Source: Spirochaetaceae bacterium (GTDB lineage: Bacteria; Spirochaetota; Spirochaetia; SZUA-6; Fen-1364). Taken from it: a stretch of 5,313 bases of DNA. Every line of letters begins with the position of its first letter. Position 1 is the first letter of the stretch. Made by a program: the position numbers and the translations under genes. Positions 1 through 4,677 of the stretch are shown here, one piece after another. The notes below the pieces were generated by a model. It did not search any database, was not told the DNA's origin, and saw only the letters and a program-made list of their open reading frames with translations. The stretch is taken from assembly GCA_003170115.1 (NCBI GenBank), contig PMZS01000092.1, positions 1 through 5,313 of the forward strand. The letters are read 5' to 3'.

Positions 1-1
1 G

Positions 2-30
2 AATATAGATTGGATGCCGCTCCCTGTCAA
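2..30 (-). promoter_or_regulatory. Near-consensus sigma-70 promoter firing out of the left edge
   Basis: On the minus strand a perfect -35 (TTGACA, 30-25) is followed by a 17-bp spacer and TATATT (7-2), which is 5 of 6 to TATAAT. The -35 overlaps the TGA stop of the DUF721 gene (29-27). The start site and the gene it serves lie beyond position 1. It is the best promoter match I found in the window and suggests that a separate transcription unit begins straight after the dnaA-dnaN-recF-dciA cluster. Seen in sequence; activity is inferred. Confidence 0.65.
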
Positions 31-329
31 CGGTCAGACCTGCCCTGGCCGCCCACCCGGACGCGAATTCCGTCCACGGACGCCAGTGGAACCGCTTTCC
101 GGGCACCCTCCAGGAGAGCATCCTGGCGGAGCCGCAGCATCTGGAGCCAGCCGGGGTGATCCACCTCGACAATGAGGATGCCATTGCGCACATCCACCAG
201 CCGTGCATGCGCTGCTATCGCCGCCCCGGCTATTTTCTGCCACTGGACGAAAAGCGGCTCGTAGGGGTTTCCCTCCAGCCACCCCTTCTGCTTCAGGAAC
301 TCCCGGAGAAGATCGCCCACTCTTTTCAT
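27..329 (-). CDS. dciA: DciA-like DUF721 protein (helicase-loading factor family)
   Basis: A 100-residue protein of the DUF721/DciA family. DciA proteins interact with the replicative helicase DnaB and help its loading in bacteria that lack DnaC or DnaI loaders; that role is family knowledge, not shown here. The family pattern is visible: a conserved tryptophan and glycine near residues 30-35 (QWQKIAG), a following AIAAHARLVDV stretch, a hydrophobic strand GILIVEVDHPGW (50-61) and a short amphipathic helix WLQMLRLRQDALL (61-73), ending in IRVRVGG. It lacks the long C-terminal extension of some relatives. The start was chosen as the ATG at 329-327, which overlaps the recF stop (ATGA, 326-329), so translation is probably coupled. 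The frame is open further upstream inside recF, but that part has no DUF721 character. Only a weak GGGGA lies upstream. It is the last gene of the leftward cluster. Confidence 0.82.
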   Translation of the reverse strand: MKRVGDLLREFLKQKGWLEGNPYEPLFVQWQKIAGAAIAAHARLVDVRNGILIVEVDHPGWLQMLRLRQDALLEGARKAVPLASVDGIRVRVGGQGRSDR

Positions 330-1426
330 CGAAGCAGTTCCCCGGGTTCCCGGAAATCCCCTGCCTCCACCTCCAGGACAAGGGTGTCGGGCGTGCGGTA
401 TGACCGCCAGCCCTCGTCCGGAAGGAAGGTGAAGAATGCCTGCTCGTAGCTGGGAAACCGGGCGAGGAATGCGCTCTTCTTTCCCGGGTCGAGCTCGAGC
501 AGCACGTCGTCGACGAGGAGCACGGGCTTGCGCGAGGTCCGTTCCGAGAGATACCGGGCCTGGGCGACGCGAAGCGCAAGAGCGCAAAGCCGGAGCTGGC
601 CGGTGGAGGCGAAGTGCGAATACTCTCTTCCTTCCCGCTCGTACGAGCACAGGTCCCGATGAGGTCCCGAGGTGGTCGCGCCCATGAGCCTGTCCCGCTC
701 CCGACGAAGTGCAAGATGCCCCATCACCTCATCGGTCGTGCAAAGACCTTCCCAGGAGGGCCGGTAACGTATCCGAACTTCCTGCTCGGCGCCCGAGATC
801 TCCGCAAGAAGGGCGCCGAACAGGGCATCAAACTCCCGTACCAGCTCGGCGCGACGGTTCTGCAGGATGAGCCCCTGGGCCGCAAGCTGGCCGTCATAGA
901 CCTCAAGGACATCGTCGCGATTTTCCCTGAGACAGAGATTCCTCGACTTCAGCACCTGACGGTACGTGCGCAGCGCATCGAGGAAGGAGAGATCGGAAAG
1001 AACGAGCGTCTGGTCGAAGAAGCGACGCCGGTCCTCGGGGGAGCCGACGATAAACTCCATGTCTTGCTGAACGAAACACAGGCAGAGCATCTCGGAGAGA
1101 AGGCCGCGTCGGTCGGCGAGGGTCTTCTCATCCACGCGGAGCTCTTTCCTGTGGTCCGGCGAGAATTGCAGGCTGAGGCTCTTCACTGCCGCCCCGCCAG
1201 CCGCAAAGCTCGCGAAAAGCCCCGTCGTCCTGGAAGGGTCACGCGACAGGGCGGCATCGCGTTTTTCGCGGAAGGAGGAACCGACCGAGAGAAGGTGAAC
1301 TGCCTCCAGGAGGTTCGTTTTTCCCTGGCCGTTGCGGCCGACGAGGAAGACCTGCCGGGCCCCAAGAAAGAGCTCGCGGTCTTTCAGGTTGCGGAAGTTG
1401 AAGAATCGCAGCCTCTCAAAGCCCAT
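326..1426 (-). CDS. recF: RecF, DNA replication and repair ATPase
   Basis: A 366-residue SMC-like ABC ATPase of usual RecF length. RecF binds DNA at single-strand gaps with RecO and RecR, helps load RecA and protects stalled forks. Motifs from the chosen ATG: N-terminal LRFFNFRNL (7-15), Walker A GRNGQGKTN (30-38), a QQDMEFIVGSPEDRRRF block (120-136), TTSGPHRDL (251-259), ABC signature STGQLRL (274-280) and Walker B LLVDDVLLELD (303-313). All key residues are present. The ATG at 1426-1424 is preceded directly by an in-frame TTG (1429-1427), an alternative start giving one more residue. The Shine-Dalgarno is poor (GGAT just upstream), so translation may depend on ribosomes finishing dnaN 15 nt upstream. 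The frame is the same as that of dnaN, and the next in-frame stop upstream is the dnaN TGA. The 3' end overlaps the DUF721 start by 4 nt. Confidence 0.95.
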   Translation of the reverse strand: MGFERLRFFNFRNLKDRELFLGARQVFLVGRNGQGKTNLLEAVHLLSVGSSFREKRDAALSRDPSRTTGLFASFAAGGAAVKSLSLQFSPDHRKELRVDEKTLADRRGLLSEMLCLCFVQQDMEFIVGSPEDRRRFFDQTLVLSDLSFLDALRTYRQVLKSRNLCLRENRDDVLEVYDGQLAAQGLILQNRRAELVREFDALFGALLAEISGAEQEVRIRYRPSWEGLCTTDEVMGHLALRRERDRLMGATTSGPHRDLCSYEREGREYSHFASTGQLRLCALALRVAQARYLSERTSRKPVLLVDDVLLELDPGKKSAFLARFPSYEQAFFTFLPDEGWRSYRTPDTLVLEVEAGDFREPGELLR

Positions 1427-1441
1427 CAATCCGACTGCACG

Positions 1442-2548
1442 TCAATCCAGCTGCATGGGCATGATGATGTTCGTGTACCCCTCATCGGGGGCGGGCCGGA
1501 GCGTGATGGCCTTGTTCACGTCACTGAACTCCAGGGTCACCGTCTCACTGGCGATCTCCCGCAGCGGCTCGCTCATGTACAAGCAATTCACCGCGAACGA
1601 CATCTGGGGCCCCGCGTATTCACAGGGCAGCTCTTCCGTGGCGATTCCCAGCTCACTTTCCTTGGACATGATGGTGAGGGTCGCCTCCGAAAGCGAGAAG
1701 ACAACCTTTCGGGACTTCTGCTCTACGAGGAGCGACACGCGCCGCAGGGCATCTTCCAGCGCCTTCTTCTCAACCGTCGCCCGGTACTTCTGGTTGTCAG
1801 GAATCACCCTGCGGTAATCAGGGAACTGCCCGTCAATGAGGTTGGAGGAGAGCCGGGTTGCACCCAGGCGGATGAATACGTTCTTGTCGGTCAAGGCAAG
1901 GGACAACGAGCCCTCACCCGAAGAGAGCTTGCGCACGATCGTGAGTATCTTCGGCGGAAGGATCACGCCTTTCATGTTTTCCATGCGCACGGGGATCTTG
2001 CGGGAGATGAAAGACAATCTCCGTCCGTCCGTCGCCACCATGATGAGGCTCTCATCTCTCTTTTCCAGGAAGATGCCGTTCATGAAATAGCGCGTCTCGT
2101 CGTCCGAGACGGCAAACAGGGTCCGGGACACCATCTCGTTGAAGTCCCTCTGGGGGAAATCGAAGTACATGCTGTCCGATGCACGCGCCAGCTCGGGGTA
2201 TTTGTCCGAGGGAATGCACCGCAACTGAAAGTCCACCTTTTTGGACAGGGGCCGAATCCGCAGCATTGTCGGATCGGACTGTTCCAGCTCCACGTCGCCT
2301 TCCGGCAGTGATCGCAGGATGTTCAGCAGCTTGTCGCAGAAGGCCGTCGTGGTTCCCTCCTGCGTGATCTCAACGGGCAGGCTGGTCTCGAATCCCACCT
2401 TCAAGTCCGTGGCCTGGAGCTTCAGCTCACCCTTGGCCGCGGTCAGCAGGACGTTGGAGAGAACCGAGAGGGAATTCTTTGACGAGATGACCTCCTGCGC
2501 GACAGATATTTCCTTGAGGATGTCATCACGAGAGCAGGTGAACTTCAT
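1442..2548 (-). CDS. dnaN: DNA polymerase III beta subunit (sliding clamp)
   Basis: The 368-residue beta clamp, a dimeric ring that tethers DNA polymerase III to DNA and recruits repair and replication partners through its hydrophobic groove. Three clamp repeats fit the usual layout, roughly 1-122, 123-250 and 251-368. Diagnostic stretches are SNVLLTA (31-37), DGRRLSF (174-180), IDGQFPDYRRVIP (238-250) and the C-terminal IIMPMQLD (361-368), which corresponds to the MPMRL end of other clamps and contributes to the partner pocket. Length is typical and no key region is missing. The ATG at 2548-2546 is fixed by a perfect AAGGAGG 5 nt upstream. It lies 296 bp after dnaA and 15 nt before recF, with all three on the same strand. 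The gap to dnaA is long enough for its own promoter; a candidate is annotated at 2728-2756. Confidence 0.98.
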   Translation of the reverse strand: MKFTCSRDDILKEISVAQEVISSKNSLSVLSNVLLTAAKGELKLQATDLKVGFETSLPVEITQEGTTTAFCDKLLNILRSLPEGDVELEQSDPTMLRIRPLSKKVDFQLRCIPSDKYPELARASDSMYFDFPQRDFNEMVSRTLFAVSDDETRYFMNGIFLEKRDESLIMVATDGRRLSFISRKIPVRMENMKGVILPPKILTIVRKLSSGEGSLSLALTDKNVFIRLGATRLSSNLIDGQFPDYRRVIPDNQKYRATVEKKALEDALRRVSLLVEQKSRKVVFSLSEATLTIMSKESELGIATEELPCEYAGPQMSFAVNCLYMSEPLREIASETVTLEFSDVNKAITLRPAPDEGYTNIIMPMQLD

Positions 2549-2553
2549 CTTTT

Positions 2554-2560
2554 CCTCCTT
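2554..2560 (-). promoter_or_regulatory. Strong ribosome binding site of dnaN
   Basis: AAGGAGG on the minus strand, a full anti-Shine-Dalgarno match, lies 5 nt before the dnaN ATG. It is the best ribosome site of the annotated genes in the window and contrasts with the weak sites of recF and gyrB, in line with the high clamp level a cell needs. Confidence 0.9.
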
Positions 2561-2567
2561 CTCTATC

Positions 2568-2585
2568 TTCTAGAGAATTCTAGAA
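2568..2585. repeat. Perfect 7-bp inverted repeat upstream of dnaN
   Basis: TTCTAGA (2568-2574) and TCTAGAA (2579-2585) are perfect inverted arms separated by GAAT. The element lies 7 bp upstream of the dnaN Shine-Dalgarno, in the leader of the mRNA. It could be an operator, a small leader hairpin, or simply part of an AT-rich patch next to the triplet repeat at 2586-2597. Function is unknown. Confidence 0.5.
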
Positions 2586-2624
2586 CAGTAGTAGTACCGG
2601 TAGGCACGGCTGGATTGTGCAGAA
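2586..2624. other. DnaA-trio-like triplets beside a GC-rich block and a DnaA box
   Basis: Plus strand CAG-TAG-TAG-TAC (2586-2597) is followed by a GC-rich block (2598-2614) and a minus-strand DnaA-box-like site TTCTGCACA (2624-2616, one mismatch). Read along the dnaA coding strand the order is box, GC-rich block, CTA-CTA-CTG triplets, then the AT-rich inverted repeat, followed by dnaN. That order matches the basal unwinding element of B. subtilis, where the DnaA-trio is 3'-GAT-5' repeated. Only two triplets are exact and the box is imperfect, so this is a candidate only. Confidence 0.3.
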
Positions 2625-2727
2625 CACAGGCAACTTTCTGCTGAAAAAGGAAATACCTGAAAGAACAAGTGCACGAGGTTTTCCCCCGGTTCTCCACAAT
2701 CGCCTCTTTCCGATCTCCCTCACGGGG

Positions 2728-2756
2728 ATTTCGCACAATGAGCGCCATCCTGTCAA
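2728..2756 (-). promoter_or_regulatory. Candidate dnaN promoter
   Basis: A perfect TTGACA (2756-2751, minus strand) is followed 17 bp later by CGAAAT (2733-2728), which matches only the last three bases of TATAAT. It sits about 180 bp before the dnaN ATG. The -10 overlaps the degenerate DnaA box TTTCGCACA (2729-2737). The -35 is strong and the -10 weak, so it may need an activator or may be chance. Confidence 0.3.
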
Positions 2757-2814
2757 CAGAGAACCACACAGCTTTCCGTGCGTGGAAGCCATGGTTATCA
2801 ACCGGATATCCACA

Positions 2815-2842
2815 AGGTATGGGTGGCTTGTAGGCCATACCT
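2815..2842 (-). repeat. Hairpin directly after the dnaA stop codon
   Basis: AGGTATGG (2815-2822) and CCATACCT (2835-2842) are perfect 8-bp inverted arms with a 12-nt loop. On the dnaA transcript the hairpin begins 2 nt after the TAG stop. No T-run follows, so it is not a standard intrinsic terminator; it may protect the dnaA 3' end or reduce read-through into dnaN. The next bases toward dnaN form the DnaA-box-like site ATATCCACA (2806-2814). Confidence 0.5.
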
Positions 2843-2844
2843 GT

Positions 2845-4212
2845 CTACACATTATTCTCCTTTATTTGTTTCAGGAGGGTCTGCAGGGTGGGCTCGATGT
2901 TCGGATCCAGCTTCATCCTGTCCTCGATTTTCTGGCACGCGTGCATGACGGTCGTATGGTCCCTCCCGCCGAACTCTGCCCCCACTTCGGTCGTGGAATA
3001 TTCGGTGAGCTCACGGGAGAGGTACATGGCCACCTGGCGGGGGAACGCGACAGCCTTTGTCCGCCTTTTGCCGCGCAAGTCCTTGTAGGACAGGCCGAAG
3101 TAGTCGGAGACGATCTTCTGGATGAGCTCGATCGTGATGTTCTTCTGGCTGGGCTGAGCGAAGAAGTCCTTCAGCTGCTGCCGGGCGATGTCCAGCGTGA
3201 TGTTCTTGTTCACGAGCTCCGCATAGGCGATGAGCTTTGTGAGCGCTTTCTCGAGGTCTCGGACGTTGGTGTTGATGTTCCGGCAGATCACCTCCACGAC
3301 TTCGTCGGGGATGTTCACCTTCTTCTCCTCCACCTTGCGGTTGAGGATGGCCATGCGGGTCTCGTAGTTCGGTGGTTGTAGGTCGACGTTCAAGCCGCGC
3401 TCGAAACGGCTGCGCAGCCTGTCGGAAAGACTTCTGATCTCCGCCACGGGCCTGTCAGAGGTGAAGAGCATCTGCTTGTTCGCGTCGTACAGGGCGTTGA
3501 AGGTATGGAACAGCTCCTCCTGGGTCCCCTCCTTGCCCTCGAGGAACTGGATGTCGTCGATGAGGAGGACGTCGACGAGCCGGTACTTGTTCTTGAACTG
3601 GTGACCGGTTTTTTTCTGGATGGAGAGGATGAACTCATTGGCGAAGGTTTCCACCGTCACGTACGCAACCTTCAGGTCGGGAAACTCGTGGTACACGGAG
3701 TTGCCGATGGCCTGCACGAGGTGTGTTTTTCCAAGGCCGACGCCACCATAGATCAGGCAGGGATTGTAGCCGGTGCCCGGGTTTCGGGAGATGGCGAGCG
3801 CCGCATTCGCGGCGAATGAGTTCGACTCTCCAATGATGAACCGCTCGAAGGTATATTCTTTGTTCAGCTGGGGATGCTGGCGCTTGCGCGTGACGGTCTC
3901 TTCCGCTTTCTGCAACCGGCCCCCCTCTTCGTGACTCCCCTTTGATGAGGCTTTTTTCTGGATTGAGAACTTCACGGCCAGCTCCTGTCCCGCGAGCTCC
4001 GCCAGTTTCTCTTCTATCTTGGTCAGGTATCTCTGGGATATCTGATCCTTGATGAAGGATGAAGGAACAGAGAGTGCGATCTGTGAATCGCCGCTTCCGA
4101 TGTATTCTATTCCCCTGAACCACGTGGAGAACTCCTGCTCGGAGATGTCGTCCATGAGGTCCTTGAGGGCCTGTTTCCAGAAGGCCTCGTAGCTCTTCTT
4201 ACCTGACTCCAC
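2845..4212 (-). CDS. dnaA: Chromosomal replication initiator DnaA
   Basis: A 455-residue DnaA, usual length and complete. It binds 9-bp DnaA boxes at oriC, forms an ATP-dependent filament, melts the origin and recruits helicase. Domain I spans about 1-85 (FWKQAL, EFSTWF), followed by a short charged linker (about 86-115). The AAA+ domain starts near YTFERFIIGESN (120-131), with Walker A GGVGLGKTH (156-164), Walker B LLIDDIQF (216-223), sensor I TSDRP (251-255), arginine-finger box RLRSRFERGL (265-274) and sensor II region NVRDLEKAL (316-324). Domain IV carries the box-binding signature GGRDHTTVMHACQKI (415-429). The start is GTG (4212-4210): the reading MESGKKSYEAFW fits the family N-terminus, and AAGGGG lies 8 nt upstream (4226-4221). 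The stop is TAG. DnaA boxes on both sides suggest autoregulation. The C-terminal half looks spirochaetal to me, from memory. Confidence 0.98.
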   Translation of the reverse strand: MESGKKSYEAFWKQALKDLMDDISEQEFSTWFRGIEYIGSGDSQIALSVPSSFIKDQISQRYLTKIEEKLAELAGQELAVKFSIQKKASSKGSHEEGGRLQKAEETVTRKRQHPQLNKEYTFERFIIGESNSFAANAALAISRNPGTGYNPCLIYGGVGLGKTHLVQAIGNSVYHEFPDLKVAYVTVETFANEFILSIQKKTGHQFKNKYRLVDVLLIDDIQFLEGKEGTQEELFHTFNALYDANKQMLFTSDRPVAEIRSLSDRLRSRFERGLNVDLQPPNYETRMAILNRKVEEKKVNIPDEVVEVICRNINTNVRDLEKALTKLIAYAELVNKNITLDIARQQLKDFFAQPSQKNITIELIQKIVSDYFGLSYKDLRGKRRTKAVAFPRQVAMYLSRELTEYSTTEVGAEFGGRDHTTVMHACQKIEDRMKLDPNIEPTLQTLLKQIKENNV

Positions 4213-4237
4213 GGGATTTTCCCCTTCTTATCGCCAA

Positions 4238-4258
4238 TCTATCCACAGCTTGTTCACA
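4238..4258 (+). repeat. DnaA-box pair, copy 1
   Basis: Two boxes in direct orientation, 11 bp apart start to start: CTATCCACA (4239-4247) and TTGTTCACA (4250-4258), each one mismatch from TTWTNCACA. The whole 21-bp unit recurs at 4458-4478 with a single base change. It lies 25 bp upstream of the dnaA GTG, inside the dnaA leader, where bound DnaA could block its own transcription. Confidence 0.8.
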
Positions 4259-4296
4259 TTCCGGAGTATCTCGCCCGTCATGAGCTGAACAGGTTT

Positions 4297-4335
4297 CCGG
4301 GTGGAAAGCAGGCCAGGTTGTGCATCCCCACCCGG
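4297..4335. repeat. GC-rich 8-bp inverted repeat bordering the AT-rich tract
   Basis: CCGGGTGG (4297-4304) and CCACCCGG (4328-4335) are perfect inverted arms around a 23-nt loop. The element ends 5 bp before the AT-rich tract. The loop contains TGTGCATCC (4319-4327), a minus-strand DnaA-box relative with two mismatches. It may act as a structural boundary of the unwinding region or as a hairpin in the dnaA leader. No T-run follows on either strand, so it is not a clear terminator. Confidence 0.45.
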
Positions 4336-4340
4336 GCGTC

Positions 4341-4410
4341 TACAATAATTCGATATATAGTAATACTTTGCAATTCGATCTTTGTGAGGCATATAACAAT
4401 TTGCATCAAT
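4341..4410. other. AT-rich tract, candidate duplex unwinding element
   Basis: By count 19 of 70 bases are G or C (27%), against a clearly GC-rich background. The first 40 bp have only 10 G/C. It lies between the two DnaA-box pairs and contains TATATAG and a direct repeat AATTCGAT (4347-4354 and 4372-4379, 25 bp apart). Low stability plus flanking DnaA boxes fit an unwinding element. Confidence 0.55.
4345..4373 (-). promoter_or_regulatory. Candidate dnaA promoter
   Basis: Minus-strand TTGCAA (4373-4368), 17-bp spacer and AATTAT (4350-4345), each 4 of 6 to consensus. Transcription would start near 4338, giving a leader of about 125 nt that includes the GC-rich inverted repeat and DnaA-box pair 1. 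AT-rich sequence produces such matches easily, so confidence is low. Confidence 0.25.
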
Positions 4411-4457
4411 GAGATTGCTCACCTTGAGTCCGCTCGTTGCGATTGAAATCGTCATTG

Positions 4458-4478
4458 TCTATCCACAGCTTATTCACA
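4458..4478 (+). repeat. DnaA-box pair, copy 2, with a perfect box
   Basis: CTATCCACA (4459-4467, one mismatch) and TTATTCACA (4470-4478, perfect match to TTWTNCACA). Same orientation and internal spacing as copy 1, differing only at 4472 (A instead of G), and exactly 220 bp away. The second box contains TTCACA, the -35 of a candidate gyrB promoter. Confidence 0.85.
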
Positions 4479-4501
4479 CAACCTTGCGGGTGAAGTCTAA
4501 A
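4473..4501 (+). promoter_or_regulatory. Candidate gyrB promoter overlapping a DnaA box
   Basis: TTCACA (4473-4478, 5 of 6 to TTGACA), a 17-bp spacer, then TCTAAA (4496-4501, 4 of 6 to TATAAT). The -35 is the right half of the perfect DnaA box, so DnaA binding would be expected to compete with RNA polymerase. The start site would be near 4508, giving a leader of about 170 nt. Confidence 0.4.
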
Positions 4502-4558
4502 CCATCGTATTCCGTCCGGCAAGTGCAGCCGCGGCGCGCCACACTCCGGTTTCAGACT
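4494..4558. repeat. Imperfect 10-bp inverted repeat around the candidate gyrB start site
   Basis: AGTCTAAACC (4494-4503) pairs with GGTTTCAGACT (4548-4558) with one bulged base; the loop is 44 nt. The left arm contains the candidate -10 of the upstream gyrB promoter, so if that promoter is right the left arm is not transcribed and any role would be at the DNA level. May be chance. Confidence 0.35.
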
Positions 4559-4622
4559 GTCGGCTTCTCCCAATTCCAGATGTACGCGGGAAATGCGCTC
4601 GATTCAGGCCTTTGAAGCCGGA

Positions 4623-4651
4623 TTGATTTTTTCCCGGTTTCTTCGTATGGT
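4623..4651 (+). promoter_or_regulatory. Second candidate gyrB promoter
   Basis: TTGATT (4623-4628), a 17-bp spacer and TATGGT (4646-4651), each 4 of 6 to consensus. Transcription would begin near 4658, leaving only about 20 nt of leader and beginning at or inside the GAGGAG at 4655-4660. Weaker -10 than usual. Confidence 0.25.
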
Positions 4652-4677
4652 GATGAGGAGCCGCACGACCGTTTCCC

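Larger units (their letters stand above)
2549..2844. other. dnaA-dnaN intergenic region, possible second oriC lobe
   Basis: This 296-bp gap holds several DnaA-box-like sites (consensus TTWTNCACA). Plus strand: TTCTCCACA (2690-2698), TTTCGCACA (2729-2737) and ATATCCACA (2806-2814), each one mismatch. Minus strand: TTCTGCACA (2624-2616), one mismatch. A two-mismatch site, GTCTACACA (2843-2851), overlaps the dnaA stop. A run of TAG-TAG-TAC triplets, two inverted repeats and a candidate dnaN promoter are listed separately. In Bacillus subtilis the unwinding region lies in this same gap, so a role in initiation is plausible, but no box here is perfect. Two overlapping open frames on the minus strand (2563-2838 and 2580-2852) cover it; see findings. 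Confidence 0.45.
4213..4677. other. Probable chromosomal origin oriC (dnaA-gyrB intergenic region)
   Basis: A 465-bp gene-free gap between divergent dnaA and gyrB. It contains two identical-orientation pairs of DnaA boxes (4238-4258 and 4458-4478), a GC-rich inverted repeat (4297-4335), a 70-bp AT-rich tract (4341-4410) suited to duplex unwinding, and candidate promoters in both directions. Genes on both sides are transcribed away from it, which matches forks leaving this point. The part from 4559 to 4677 has no DnaA box; it holds only possible leader structure and a weak promoter for gyrB. The position next to dnaA is typical for oriC; the exact unwinding site is inferred. Confidence 0.75.

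Noticed and set aside
330..650. N-terminal extension of the DUF721 gene upstream of position 329
   Set aside because: The frame is open, but the extension is arginine- and proline-rich, overlaps recF in full and has no family similarity; the ATG in the ATGA overlap gives a normal DUF721 protein.
614..2311. A 565-codon plus-strand open frame antisense to recF and dnaN
   Set aside because: It lies wholly opposite two well-supported genes, shows no recognisable domain, and is explained by GC-rich third positions of the real genes leaving few stops on the opposite strand.
2568..2585. Resemblance of the TTC/GAA repeats to a eukaryotic heat-shock element
   Set aside because: HSF sites are eukaryotic and this locus is clearly bacterial; the match comes from the palindromic TCTAGA units.
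2617..3381. A 254-codon plus-strand frame crossing the dnaA-dnaN gap and the dnaA 3' end
   Set aside because: Mostly antisense to the conserved DnaA domain IV and AAA+ region; acidic, low-complexity translation typical of a shadow frame.
4318..4346. Plus-strand TTGTGC, 17 bp, TACAAT as a promoter reading into the AT-rich tract
   Set aside because: The -10 is good (5 of 6) but the -35 matches only 3 of 6, and AT-rich sequence gives such hits often; not strong enough to list.
4228..4455. A 75-codon minus-strand frame across the origin upstream of dnaA
   Set aside because: It covers a DnaA-box pair and the AT-rich tract, has no ribosome site I could see, and its C-terminus is just translated DnaA boxes.
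4606..4632. GGCCTTTGAAGCC followed by six T residues as an intrinsic terminator
   Set aside because: The stem is only about four pairs with a bulge and a tight loop, and the T-run is separated from it by several bases; no gene ends just upstream.
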